Under the pieces are notes generated by a model. It searched no databases. It worked only from the letters and a program-made list of their open reading frames with translations, and had not been told where the DNA came from. From Trachelipus rathkii (lineage: Eukaryota; Arthropoda; Malacostraca; Isopoda; Trachelipodidae): a DNA stretch of 29,827 nt. Every line of letters starts with the position of its first letter. The first letter of the stretch is position 1. Of this stretch, positions 10,085 through 18,660 are shown piece by piece. The stretch covers positions 22,501 to 52,327 of the forward strand of contig JABUQX010002242.1 of the NCBI GenBank assembly GCA_015478945.1. Direction: 5' to 3'. Both the position numbers and the translations under genes were made by a program.

Positions 10085-10560
10085 CGTAGTTATCGAGTCA
10101 GATTTATTTCAAATTTAGTTTATTTATACAAGTGATTGAAATAAACTTAGGTTTACCTAGGGTTGGATTCAGATTTGTTTTGGATTCGATTTATTTACTT
10201 TTGGAGTTGGAATTATTTCAGAACTACTCAATTTCGGATTGTGATCATTATAGATTTGAATAGTTTATACTTTGATTGGATACTTTCAGATTTAGTTTAT
10301 ATAGATTGGTTTTAGATTTAACCTTGGACTTAGATACTGACGACAGGATCCGACTCCAGTTGTCATTAATCATTATTAGACTTTAGCTTAGATGATATTT
10401 AGTTCATTTTTAACATCGAATATTTTGACAGTTAGACTTATTTAGAATTTATATTTAGTTGCTATCCATTGTTGACAGTCAGATTTATTTGGAATTATAT
10501 TTAGTTCCCATCAAGTGTGTTGACAGTTGGATTTAGTTGGACTTTATATTTAGTTAAGAT
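10085..10560 (+). repeat. Degenerate tandem repeats, about 48-bp period at the end
   Basis: The motif TTGACAGT followed by (A/G)GA(C/T)TTA(T/G)TT(A/G)GAATT and ATATTTAGTT occurs at 10425, 10472 and 10520, giving spacings of 47 and 48 bp. Upstream, from about 10090, related AGATTTAGTTTAT and TTTGGATT fragments recur in a more decayed form. The array abuts the 27-bp minisatellite, so two different tandem arrays are joined directly. Confidence 0.7.
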
Positions 10561-10568
10561 TAAAGATA

Positions 10569-10890
10569 CAGCTTTGCTTTGTTACTTACACCACACAGCT
10601 TTGCTTTGTTACTTACACTACACAGCTTTGCTTTGTTACTTACATCACACAGCTTTGCTTTGTTACTCACACCACACAACTTTGTTTTGTTACTTACACC
10701 ACAAAGCTTTGCTTTGTTACTTACACCACACAGCTTTGATTTGTTACTTACACCACACAGCTTTGCTTTGCTACGTACACCACACATATTTGCTTTGTTA
10801 CCTACATCATACAGCTTTGCTTTGCTACTTACACCACACAGCTTTTCTTTTTACTTACACCACACAGATTACCTTTGTTACTTGCACCAC
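10569..10890 (+). repeat. 27-bp minisatellite, about 11-12 units
   Basis: The unit is CAGCTTTGCTTTGTTACTTA plus CACCACA (27 bp). Unit starts fall at 10569, 10596, 10623, 10650, 10677, 10704, 10731, 10758, 10785, 10812 and 10839, an exact 27-bp phase; the next start, 10865, is 26 bp on. Because 27 is divisible by three, each frame that lacks a stop in one unit stays open through the array. This creates overlapping repetitive open frames on both strands (for example 10517-11032 plus and 10787-10560 minus) that need not be genes. The array grades into CAGATTTAC(TTA)CACAC repeats, the reverse complement of the TG-rich repeats in D1. Confidence 0.92.
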
Positions 10891-11025
10891 ACACAATTTA
10901 CTAACCTACACACAGATCTTACATACACACAGATTTACTTTACACACAGATTTACACACACACACAACACAGATTTACTTACACACACACACACACCTAC
11001 ACACAGCTACACACAACTATATATA
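10890..11025 (-). repeat. CA-rich repeat with CAGATTTACTTA units (inverted copy of the D1 TG repeat)
   Basis: Units such as CACACAGATTTACTTACACA are the reverse complement of the TGTGTAAGTAAATCTGTGTG units at 13300-13540. This is the outermost matched part of the large inverted repeat. Confidence 0.85.
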
Positions 11026-11129
11026 TATATAATGTATAATTTATTAAACATTTTTATGTTTTAATTAAACACGAGCATTTATATTACTCATTCAAATATA
11101 ACTTAAATTATTTCAAAGTTCTTAGAACC

Positions 11130-11500
11130 TGCATTCGCCTGACAAATTTACATTATCTTGAACATAAAGGATTATTATTAACTGTAATACTTTGTTATTA
11201 AATTTATATATACTATCCAAGTTTTTAAAATAAACTTTACTAAAATTTGTTGAAAATTTTATATCGTATATTTTACCTACCTTAAATCAATAAATCAGTT
11301 AGAATCAGCAAGCCCCTAGCCACCCCTCTACACCAAGTATGCCACGTTTATTTTATTGACTTACTGCTTTACATTCATCTTTAGCCGTAATAAGTATAAA
11401 AAGAACAAAAATAAGTTGCTTCTCTAATTAACACAACATGTATTTTATTAAAATCTTTCTAACTTCTTATTTAAAACAAAAATTAATTCACTGTCATTTA
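11130..11500 (-). repeat. Segment in the left arm resembling D1 module 18650-18850, inverted
   Basis: The reverse complement of 11130-11345 contains GAGGGGTGGCTAGGGGCTTG, then CTGATTTATTGATTTAAGGT, then an AAATATxxxATATAAAATTTT stretch. D1 at 18650-18800 has the same order: GAGGGGCTTGACC, CTGATTTATTGCTTAAGGT, AAAATATG and GAAAATTTTACTTAATAA. The match is imperfect but collinear over about 200 bp. It shows that the inverted arm carries more than one module of the D blocks. The remaining bases (11345-11500) are unassigned. Confidence 0.5.
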
Positions 11501-11569
11501 GTATTAAGTTTGTCAATTTTTAACTAAAATATTTTCAAAGTTTGTTTAAATAATTCGGATGTTCTATTA

Positions 11570-11660
11570 TTATTATTTATTATTATTATTCCATCATTAT
11601 TATTATTATTATATATATATTATTATTATATTATTATATTAGTATATATAAATATATATA
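11570..11660. repeat. (TTA)n/(TA)n microsatellite
   Basis: TTATTATTA units run into TATATA units. They pair with the AAT tract at 12985-13080 in the other arm of the inverted repeat. Confidence 0.9.
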
Positions 11661-11692
11661 CATTACCAATCCATCACGAGAAACACAACAAC

Positions 11693-12480
11693 CCGCACTC
11701 CTTACAGATACGAAACTGACTCTCTCTGTAAAATGTGTGAAATAACTACTTTAGGCCTTAAATTTAGGATAATCCTTTTGTAGCCCGGGGCGATTTAGGC
11801 CTAATTCCAGCGTCAAAATATATTTCAAACTGACCTTTTTCTTTAAAAATGTGGTGCATAACTACGGTAGGCCTTAAATTTAGCCTAATTTAGAATAAGC
11901 CTTTTCTGTATCACCATGCTATTTAAGGCTAATACCATGGTCAAAAGGTAATTCCGTAAGACAAGAATCATTTTATTAATATTCAGTTTTATTAATATAT
12001 TCAAACTGAAAACATGCTGGATCGTAAATCCTTAAGCATAAGAAGAGAATGTTTTCCTTACTTGTGATTTGTCGGAGTAATCCTTATCTCTAATGACCTC
12101 GTATGTAGTTTTATATACCAAATATTTTATTGCTGTTGAAAATTAACTTTGTTTCTTTAAACTTGTATTTGAGCAGGTTGTGTTTTATTATCTTTTAGAC
12201 CCTCAACTTCATTTTTAAAATTCATAGTAAATTTAACGTAAAAAGATGCACAAAAGTTATTCCGGATTTGTATTAAAAATTCGGTTTTGTGCTGCTCATA
12301 TTTATAATAAAATTACACTCATTTTGATATTTATTGTTCCTACTCAGCTCAGTTAATAGTTAATTCACTAGAGTTTATAGTAGATCACGTGAAGCAAACG
12401 CAAGAGCCGGCCCGCAGCGCCGACCCGCGTGCGAACCGAGCATGAACCCGCCGCTAATATACTACGCGGTACGCGGAAAA
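11693..12480 (-). mobile_element. Dispersed repeat R, copy A (near full length, minus orientation)
   Basis: Read as reverse complement, this matches copy C (16730-17600) end to end. It starts with a GC-rich end, then TTTGCTTCACGTG followed by GATC, then CTAGTGAATTAA, an AT-rich middle with GGAAAACAT, and ACCATGGTATTAGCC. It ends with two related sub-units built on TAGGCCTAAAT, TCGCCCCGGGCT and GGATTATCC. In plus coordinates the sub-units are about 11725-11820 and 11846-11950, so the repeat contains an internal tandem duplication of about 117 bp. There is no coding frame, so it would be a non-autonomous element or a satellite monomer. Terminal inverted repeats were not identified. Confidence 0.75.
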
Positions 12481-12760
12481 TATGGGCGTTGTATTTCAAA
12501 AGTGGTAGGCTATTACATTCCTAGAGGAGTGAATATCCTTTAGGACACCTCCACCTGCAGTTATGTATAAATATTAGTTTGCTGTAACTGTATCAAGGAT
12601 ATTTACGGAACCTGTCTATAACATGTGTTCAAGCGCATTGTTTTATTTAAAGTCCTGTATATCAGTGTTATTACAAACCAAGGAGATATTCTCGATGGTT
12701 GCCGAATGCATACAACATCTGATATAGAAGAGGTTTGAACTTACATACTTCGATGTAATA
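12480..12760. other. Spacer between repeat R copies A and B, unassigned
   Basis: This interval of about 280 bp has fairly balanced composition. No gene or repeat seen elsewhere in the window is recognised in it. It is the core of the inverted repeat. Confidence 0.4.
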
Positions 12761-12761
12761 T

Positions 12762-12942
12762 TGAAGTAGTTATTGCACCACAATTTACAGAAAAAGGTCA
12801 GTTTGAAATTATTTTGATGACCGGAAATTAGGCCTAAATCGCCCGGGCTTACAAAAAGGATATCCTAAATTTAGGGCCTAAAGTAGTTATTTTCAACACA
12901 TTATACAGAGAGAGTCAGTTTCGCTATCTGGCTGTAAGGAGT
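12762..12942 (+). mobile_element. Dispersed repeat R, copy B (truncated)
   Basis: This carries only the last part of repeat R. It has GTTATTGCACCAC, AGAAAAAGGTCAGTTTGAAA, GGCCTAAATCGCCCGGGC, AAAGGATATCCTAAATTTAG, then CAGAGAGAGTCAGTTTCG and TGTAAGGAGTGC. Copies A and C end at the same place, diverging just after GTGC, so this edge is a reproducible boundary of the repeat. Confidence 0.8.
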
Positions 12943-12984
12943 GCGATGCAACAGACGACACTTTGATATTTTAATGTACATAAG

Positions 12985-13080
12985 AAATAATAATAATAAT
13001 AATAATAATATAATTCAATTAATCAATAATATTAAGAATACATAATAATAATAATAATAATAATATAAAAAAATAAATAA
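12985..13080. repeat. (AAT)n microsatellite
   Basis: Two AATAATAAT runs are separated by a short AT-rich linker. They mirror the TTA tract at 11570-11660 within the inverted repeat. Confidence 0.92.
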
Positions 13081-13249
13081 TAAAATAAAGAAATCCGAAT
13101 TAGTTAAAAAACTTTTGAAATATTTTAGTTAAACATTGAAGGTTTAAGAAACTTTGAAATAAATTTCAAGTATTATTGAAATCTAATTATAAATGTACGT
13201 GTTTAATTTAAACATAAAATGTCTTTAATAAATTATACATTATATGTGT

Positions 13250-13560
13250 AAGTGAGTGTGCGTGTGCTGTAGGTGTGTGTGTGGTGTGTGTTGTGTGAAT
13301 CTGTGTGTGGTGAGTGTAAGTAAATCTGTGTGTGTACAGTAAATCTGGTGTTGTTGTAAGTAAATCTGTGCTGTGAGTGTAGTAAATCTTGCTGTGAGTA
13401 AAGTAAAATCTGTGTGTGGTGTAAGGTAAATCTGTGTGAGTGTAAGTTAAATCTGTGTTGCAGTTGAAGTAAAATCTGCGTATGTTAAATTAAATCTGTG
13501 TGGTGAGATTGTAAGTAAATCTGTGGGTGAGGTGTGTGTGTGTGTGTAAGTGTAAATGTA
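13250..13560 (+). repeat. TG-rich repeat with AGTAAATCTGTGTG units
   Basis: An approximate 22-bp unit, GTGTAAGTAAATCTGTGTGTG, repeats about a dozen times with many small indels. Related units occur at 19680-20180, 23570-23700 and, inverted, at 10890-11025. Confidence 0.88.
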
Positions 13561-13800
13561 AGTGACTATGCCTCTATAAGGTCATAGTGAATGTGTGTAT
13601 AAAGAGTTCATAGTGAATGTGTGTATAAGTGTTAATGTAAGTGTCTATGGTGGACCGCGTGTGTATAAGAGTAAATGTAAGTGCCTATGGGTAAATGAAG
13701 TGTCATAGTGAATGTGTGTAATAGAGTGGCATAGTGAATGTGTGTTATAAGTGTAAGTGTGTGTCGTGTGTGTCGTGTGTGTGTTGTGTGTGTGTGTATG
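13560..13800 (+). repeat. Tandem repeats of AAATGTAAGTG(T)C(A)TA(GTG) type ending in (TG)n
   Basis: Units such as AATGTAAGTGTCTATGG and CATAGTGAATGTGTGTATAAG alternate, ending in GTGTGTCGTGTGTGT. The minus-strand open frame across it (13645-13944) encodes Thr-His repeats and is a microsatellite artefact. Confidence 0.85.
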
Positions 13801-13950
13801 TGTGTCTAAATAATAATAACAATAAATGAAGTCAATAACACTAAGTATAATAATAAAATAAAAATAAATAATTAAAAAAGTAATAAAAATAAATAAAAAA
13901 ATTAATAAAATAAATGAAAAAGTATTAAAACAAATAAAAAACATAATGTT
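13800..13950. repeat. A-rich AAATAA simple repeat
   Basis: Runs of AAATAAATAA and AAAAATAA continue for about 150 bp. The matching stretch in D2 is about 20290-20480. Confidence 0.85.
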
Positions 13951-13974
13951 AGTAAATATAAGTTTAAAGGCAGT

Positions 13975-14660
13975 ATAAAAACATATGAGTTAAAGCAGAA
14001 AACATATGAGTTAAAGCAGTAAGACAGAGTTAAAGCAGTTTAAACATGAGTTACAAGCAGTAAAGCAGAAAACAAAAGCATACTAATCCCCCTGGTTGTT
14101 AGGTCACACTCTATTGACTTTACTGAAATTTACTGAAATGAATTATTAATGTATAAGTAAATTAAAATAGTTAAAGCAGTAAAACATATGGTTAAAGCAG
14201 TAAAACATGAGCTTAATCAGTAAAACAGAGTTAAAGCAGTAAAGCAGAAAACAAAAGCATTATATCCCCCCTTTTGGATGTTAGGTCACCACCTCTATTG
14301 ATTTATCTAACTTTCTTACTTTAAGGTATGTAATTTTAATAATAGTGAGGTTAAACGCAGTAAAAACATATGAGTCTAAAGCAGTTTAATAACATGAGTT
14401 AAAGCACATAAAGCAGTAAAACAAAAAGATACTACCCCTTTTTGCTATGTAACACCTCTATTGATTACTGATTTACTGCTTTTAAGGTATGTTATTTTAA
14501 TAAATATGTGAGTTAAAGCAGTAAAACATTAGAGTTAAAGCAGTAAAAACAGAGTTAAAGCAGTTGAAAGCAAGTAAAACTAAAGATACGTAATTCGCCT
14601 TAGGTTATTAATGGGTAACAACCATCTACTGATTTACTGATTTATTGCTTACGTAAAATA
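13975..14660 (+). repeat. Tandem array, four units of about 165-182 bp, with internal ~19-bp sub-repeats
   Basis: Each unit has several GAGTTAAAGCAGTAAAACA sub-repeats, then AGCATACTA(A)TCCCCCTTTT, TGTTAGGTCACC, CTCTATTGATTTACTGATTT and TTAAGGTATGT. The landmark around AGGTCAC/GTAACA falls near 14101, 14283, 14449 and 14614, giving spacings of about 182, 166 and 165 bp. The spacing is close to nucleosome repeat size, as in many animal satellites. Decayed units recur at 21000-21400, and single pieces occur near 18665 and 11290 (inverted). Confidence 0.85.
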
Positions 14661-14930
14661 TGTTAAGTATGAAATAAAAGTTCGTACAATTTAGTTCAAA
14701 ATAAGAAAATGTTTATATATCAGACACTCTGTTTTTTCTTCTTACAAACATTTTTAAAATTTATAAATAAAAAGGTATTAAGTAAAATATAAAAGATTTC
14801 TGTGATGAGGAGTTTACAGTTTTATGGTTCGCCGAAAATGTTTTAATAAAAATGTTTATTAGGTATGAAATAAAAATGAATGTCCCATATATATGATCAT
14901 ATATATATATTTTTATCGTGTTGAAATATT
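14660..14930 (+). repeat. Unique-looking D-block stretch, homologous to 21600-21930
   Basis: Shared landmarks are TTTATATATCAG, CTTCTTACA, AAAATTTATAAA, AAGTAAAATAT, GTTTAATAAAAA and a short TATATA tract. It has no coding frame. Confidence 0.65.
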
Positions 14931-15180
14931 GCTGCCTGCGGGCGCACCGGCGGTGCTGGGTTGTATGCGGAATATGGCGCCTTTGGCCACGCGGGCGGGG
15001 CGGGTACGGCGGGATATGCCGCCGCGGGCGCACGCTGCGTCGGAATGCGCGAGGAGAGAGGGACGCGCGGGCGGCCGGGACGCCCACCTGTGGGTGCGGG
15101 CGTAAGCGGTCGTGGGCCTTCTGCGCGGCTGTTTTGGGATAGGTCGATTCGTGGTGGGGGCTTTTTTGGGTTCTTCTTTT
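14930..15180. other. CpG-rich, GC-rich island in AT-rich DNA
   Basis: Composition changes abruptly from TA-rich to dense CG, GCGGGCG and GGCCGC words, then returns to T-rich sequence at about 15160. Overlapping open frames exist on both strands (14893-15213), as expected when stop codons are scarce in GC-rich DNA. None shows a recognisable domain. The matching place in D2 (about 21930-22460) is also richer in GC than its surroundings, but alignment is not convincing. It could be a CpG-island promoter, a captured foreign fragment or a GC-rich repeat end. Confidence 0.7.
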
Positions 15181-15189
15181 TCGGTGTAT

Positions 15190-15640
15190 AATTGTGTTTA
15201 ATGGGTGGATCATGCTGTCGGGTCCTATCGCTTGACTGTGGGCAGGTTGATTATCCTACGAGGTTTATTTTACTGTTAGGACAAAATGACCATGAGTTCC
15301 ATTCAAAGAATGAGTTTAATCTCTTATATATGGTGTGGTATCATAGAGATGACCTATCCTATATATTTATGTAATGTCTATGTCAATGAGTTATGATGAG
15401 GGCAATAAAAAATTCCATTTGGAGCTCTGCGGCATTTTTTTATCATTATTGTAATTATTTTTGTGTTTTTGTTTATTTGCGATCTTTTTTTTTGTTTGTT
15501 TTGTAATTTAGAAGTTTTCTTTTAATAGTGTTATATTGTGAGTTGTGAAGTAAGTCTTACATTTCGCGTGTGAGTGTAAGTGTTATGGGCTAGTGTAAGT
15601 GTAGTGTCTATGGTGATTGTAAGTGCTTATAAGTGTTATA
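15190..15640. other. Unassigned stretch of D1
   Basis: A 60-residue plus-strand open frame (15192-15374) starts with a Cys/Gly-rich segment and shows no domain I know. T-rich DNA and a few GTGTAAGTG units follow. I do not call a gene. Confidence 0.35.
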
Positions 15641-16160
15641 AAAATACCTACTCGTCATAGGAGGAAGCATTCTAGCAACTTGTAAATATTTACACCAATC
15701 GACCTCAACCATTACCAGGTGAACCCATAATTAGGGGGCTATTCTTTTTAGGCTCAGGGGAGGCTAGAACTAAGAAAAGCTTGAAAAAAAGAGATACAGT
15801 GGCACTCATTTGGTGGCACTATATGTATTGTGGCAACTAAATCACTCTGGCACTTCAATTGTTGGCGCAACTCACTTAGTGGCAACCACTCAATTGATGG
15901 CACTCACGTGCACTCATTGCAACTCATGGCACTCAGTTGGCACTCCCTTGGCACTCATTGTAAAACTCATAGAAATAAAAAAAAATACTCATGTATAGGG
16001 AACAGAAACCGCACTAATAAACATTCCCTAGATACTCCTTTACGGTATTGTTGCGGAGACACCGAAAGCTGTTTACCGATCATATAGCACCATTTCAAGA
16101 GAACGCTCGCGCTATAATGCTGATTGACGTCCATCAAAGATCGAGTCCATCATTAAATTG
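15640..16160 (+). repeat. D-block module with GGCACTCA repeats, homologous to 22840-23400
   Basis: Shared order with D2: AAATACxxACTC, TAGGAGGAAGCATTCTAG, AACTTxxTAA, GGCTCAGGGGAGGCTAGAA, AAAGCTTGAA and the GGCACTCA array. After the array come CATTCCCTAGATACTCCT, GGAGACACC and GTCCATCAAAGATxxAGTCCATCA. D2 keeps all of these with many small changes. I see no coding frame or polymerase III promoter. Overlapping 62- and 85-residue open frames near 15810-16087 are read from the repeat. Confidence 0.75.
15798..15965 (+). repeat. GGCACTCA(TTT) minisatellite, about 11-12 bp unit
   Basis: Units of the form TGGCACTCATT or TGGCAACTCA repeat irregularly about a dozen times. The D2 counterpart at about 23092-23200 is shorter. 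Confidence 0.85.
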
Positions 16161-16730
16161 CTGACGTCTAAAAAAAATTGAAGCCATGGAAGAAGAACCA
16201 AAGGGTTTCATGTTAGTGTATTGTTTTGACGTGGTGTTATTTGTTTTATTTGATAAGTTTCTTTTCGTTAAATGTGTGTAATGTTTTCTTTTAACACATA
16301 AATGCCAGTTGTTTTTTTTTTAAATTAGTTTATGTAGAGGATGCTCAGTATCGTTTCACGTGGAAAAATGTGGTTTATCAAATTATACTCCTTCTAGAAT
16401 TACAGATACACAATAGTACCAATCATGATATAGATGCTGTTATTTAAGTGTAACTTTTTAAATCTGTTGTTATACAATGATCTGTTATAAATTGTAGGAA
16501 CGTAAAATCGTGCGCTAGTGTAAGTAAAAATCATGGAGTCGTCCTGCAAAAGCGTGAGTTGATATCATACCTATCTAGGTATGAGTTTGTAAGTGTAAAT
16601 ATGTGCCTCCATCCTCGACCATGTTGTCATGTCTTTGCTTTGATAAATACATTACTGCCCCATATTTTCGGCCCGAACGCGTTTTGTTCTGTCAAAGTGA
16701 AATAAAAAATCCGTGTGAGTGTAAGTAAAT
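16160..16730. other. Unassigned D1 stretch with scattered GTGTAAGTAAA units
   Basis: No gene is visible. Single GTGTAAGTAAAA-type units at about 16515 and 16715 are remnants of the TG repeat. The stretch ends at the GC-rich edge of repeat R copy C. Confidence 0.4.
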
Positions 16731-17600
16731 ATTATCGCCGGCCGGTCGTCTTGCGTCTGGTTTCTGCACCGGGTCATATCGCGCTTAGCGGGCGCTCTTA
16801 GGATTTGCTTCACGTGGATCACTATAAATACTAGTGAAATTAATTAATGTTATCTATTCTAGTGAAAAATTTACAATGTAACTTGGGAAATGGATTTCTT
16901 TATATTTATAAGTATGATTATACACTTAGTAAAAAATAAAACACTTTTTCAATACCAAATCAGATTTAACTTAATGTCGCACCGCTTTTAACAGCTTAAG
17001 ATATGACCATATGATTTTTAAATAAATGAGTTGGGGTCTAAACAAGATAATAAAACGACACTGCTGCAAATACAAGTTTAAAGAACAAATTTAAGTATTT
17101 CAAAAGACGATTTAAATCTTTTGGGATCTTAAATCCGGTACTGTACTAGGAGAAAACTACTCCGACCAATCAAAGTAAGGAAAACATCTCCTTCTTACCT
17201 GCTTAAAGGATCTTACCGTCCAGCATGTTTCACCAGTTTGAAATATATTTTATAAAAAATAATAATAATACAAGATGATTCTTGTCGTATACTTGAATTA
17301 CCTTTGACTTGCCTGTGGGTATTAGGCTTAACCAGTGTCAATTGGGGATACAAAAAGGCTATATTTAAAATTGTTAGGCCTAAATTTGGGGGGGGGGGGG
17401 GTGTGCCTCCTTACCTTAAAGTTATTGCCCACATTATTACAGAAATAAGGTCAGTTTGAAAATTGTATTTTACTGGGAATTAGACCTAAATCGCCCCGGG
17501 CTACAAGAAAAGGATTATCCTATAATTAGGCCTAAGTAGTCTATTTTCAACACCATTTTTGTGATATGGAGAGTTGAGTTTTGTATCTGTAAGTGATGTG
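16730..17600 (+). mobile_element. Dispersed repeat R, copy C (about 870 bp, most complete)
   Basis: It begins with a GC-rich end (16735-16812, CGCCGGCCGGTCG to GCGGGCGCTCTTAGG), then TTTGCTTCACGTGGATC, CTAGTGAAATTAATTAA and an AT-rich middle. After that come ACTACTCCGACxxATC, AAGGAAAACATCTCC and CAGCATGTTTCACCAGTTTG. It finishes with the duplicated TAGGCCTAAAT/CGCCCCGGGCT sub-units and GAGAGTTGAGTTTTGTATCTG. It matches copy A in reverse orientation. A run of 14 G (17388-17401) lies in the first sub-unit where copy A has a short mixed sequence. D2 lacks this repeat at the corresponding place, so C looks like an insertion into D1. There is no coding capacity. Confidence 0.78.
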
Positions 17601-18150
17601 CATTACTGTGTGGTGGTAGCGTCGCTGCATGTACTTCTGTGCGGCCTGTAGGCGTTGTGGTAATTGGTTGTTTTTGTTAGTCCTCTGCTGCTTGTTTGCT
17701 GTCTACCTATACCACGTGTGTCTTCATGCATGACGCCCCTGTCCACATGCCCTGTACCTCATGGATATTTTGTTATAGGAATTGGTTAGTTTTTGTATTT
17801 TCTGTTAACATGTTTACATAATAACATACGTTTTCACTCTAAATACATTTAAATTATATATATCACTTTACAAGAATAAAATAAATAATTAACTGAATAT
17901 AATTATTTTTCATTAAGCGAATAAAATTAATATCAAAAATGGATGTATAAATTTGAATATAGATAATCAAATGGATGGAACCTACGAAATATCGTGGCCA
18001 AAAAATTAAATAATATAATTAATCCAATTATAGATGTAAATGAAAGAAAAAGGAAAAGGTGGAAAATAGTCGGTTGGCTCAAGCTTTGCTATTTTAAGAC
18101 CAAAAAAAAACTTTGGACGCATTCTGAATATAATTTTTATCTGGCAAGCG
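17600..18150. other. Unassigned D1 stretch
   Basis: T/G-rich non-coding DNA (17610-17810) is followed by AT-rich DNA. No gene or repeat family was recognised apart from scattered GTGG/TGTG words. Confidence 0.4.
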
Positions 18151-18660
18151 TTTAATTTGAAATGAATAACGTAGGTTCAATACGGACAAAAAATGGTTAT
18201 TAAAAAGACCATGTACAAAATTGTAAAAGGGCTAAAGCCCCAAAAGGAAAGGGTTTGACCACATCCTACATTCAGTTATTTTTAGAAATAAGCAACCTCT
18301 AAAAAAAAAAATAATGATCTTTTTGGTAATAAGAAATACATTGGTGTATGGCCAAACAGACCCCCATGTAGATTATAGTCAGATGTTGGCTAAAGAACTT
18401 ATTATGGTCTCGTTACTCAATGGTCCGAATTTCAACCTAATATTGTGATCATGGCTCCATAAACAAAGATGATTAGAATGACATTGCAAAAAAAGGTGGT
18501 GAGCATGCTAAGTAATAGCCCCTAAGATAGCCAATAAAACCAAAGACGTTGGGCCAAATCTAGTCGTGGGTGTCATGGCATATGGCTTGGTAGATTGTGG
18601 CCCTAAAATTTTTTGACCAAAGTGAAAAATAAGTTCAAAGGAGGGGTAGGTTGTTGAGGG
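18150..18660 (+). repeat. Degenerate CCAAAAA/GGTC repeat, D1 part 1
   Basis: It holds ATGGTTATTAAAAAGACC, AAAGGGCTAAAGCCCCAAAAGG, GGCCAAACAGACCC, GGGCCAAATC and TTTTTTGACCAAAGTG words. Collinear counterparts lie in D2 at 23980-24300, including GGCTAAAGCCCTAAAGGAA. The unit is poorly defined, about 20-40 bp. Confidence 0.65.

Larger units (their letters stand above)
10880..13545. repeat. Large imperfect inverted repeat, arms about 10880-11945 and 12762-13545
   Basis: From the outside in, four left-arm blocks match the right arm as reverse complements. The CA repeat (10890-11025) matches the TG repeat (13250-13540). The block near 11030-11110 matches 13130-13250. The block near 11505-11560 matches 13090-13125, and the TTA tract (11570-11660) matches the AAT tract (12985-13080). 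Innermost, the repeat portion at 11693-11880 matches 12762-12942. The left arm carries about 370 bp (11130-11500) with no counterpart in the right arm. The spacer of about 800 bp (11945-12762) is not symmetrical. It could be a real palindrome-like structure, two insertions of one element in opposite orientation, or an assembly fold-back. Confidence 0.75.

Noticed and set aside
10517..11032. A 171-residue plus-strand open frame with a nonapeptide repeat, and overlapping frames on both strands
   Set aside because: The 27-bp unit is a multiple of three, so an open unit stays open in every copy. Several frames are open at once, and the frame runs out into CA microsatellite. No signal, domain or conserved start is visible.
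13645..13944. Minus-strand 99-residue open frame rich in Thr and His, then Phe and Ile
   Set aside because: It is a translation of a TG microsatellite and an AAATAA simple repeat.
13975..14660. A possible CRISPR array suggested by regularly spaced short repeats
   Set aside because: The intervals between the ~19-bp sub-repeats are themselves repeated and variable in length, and there are no cas genes. The setting is eukaryotic satellite DNA.
14761..15213. Overlapping open frames of 70-150 residues on both strands across the CpG-rich island
   Set aside because: They arise because GC-rich DNA has few stop codons. All are Arg/Gly/Ala/Pro-rich by composition, overlap each other and show no domain.
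15192..15374. A 60-residue plus-strand frame with mixed composition
   Set aside because: It is close to chance length, resembles no family I know, and no open counterpart was found at the matching position in D2.
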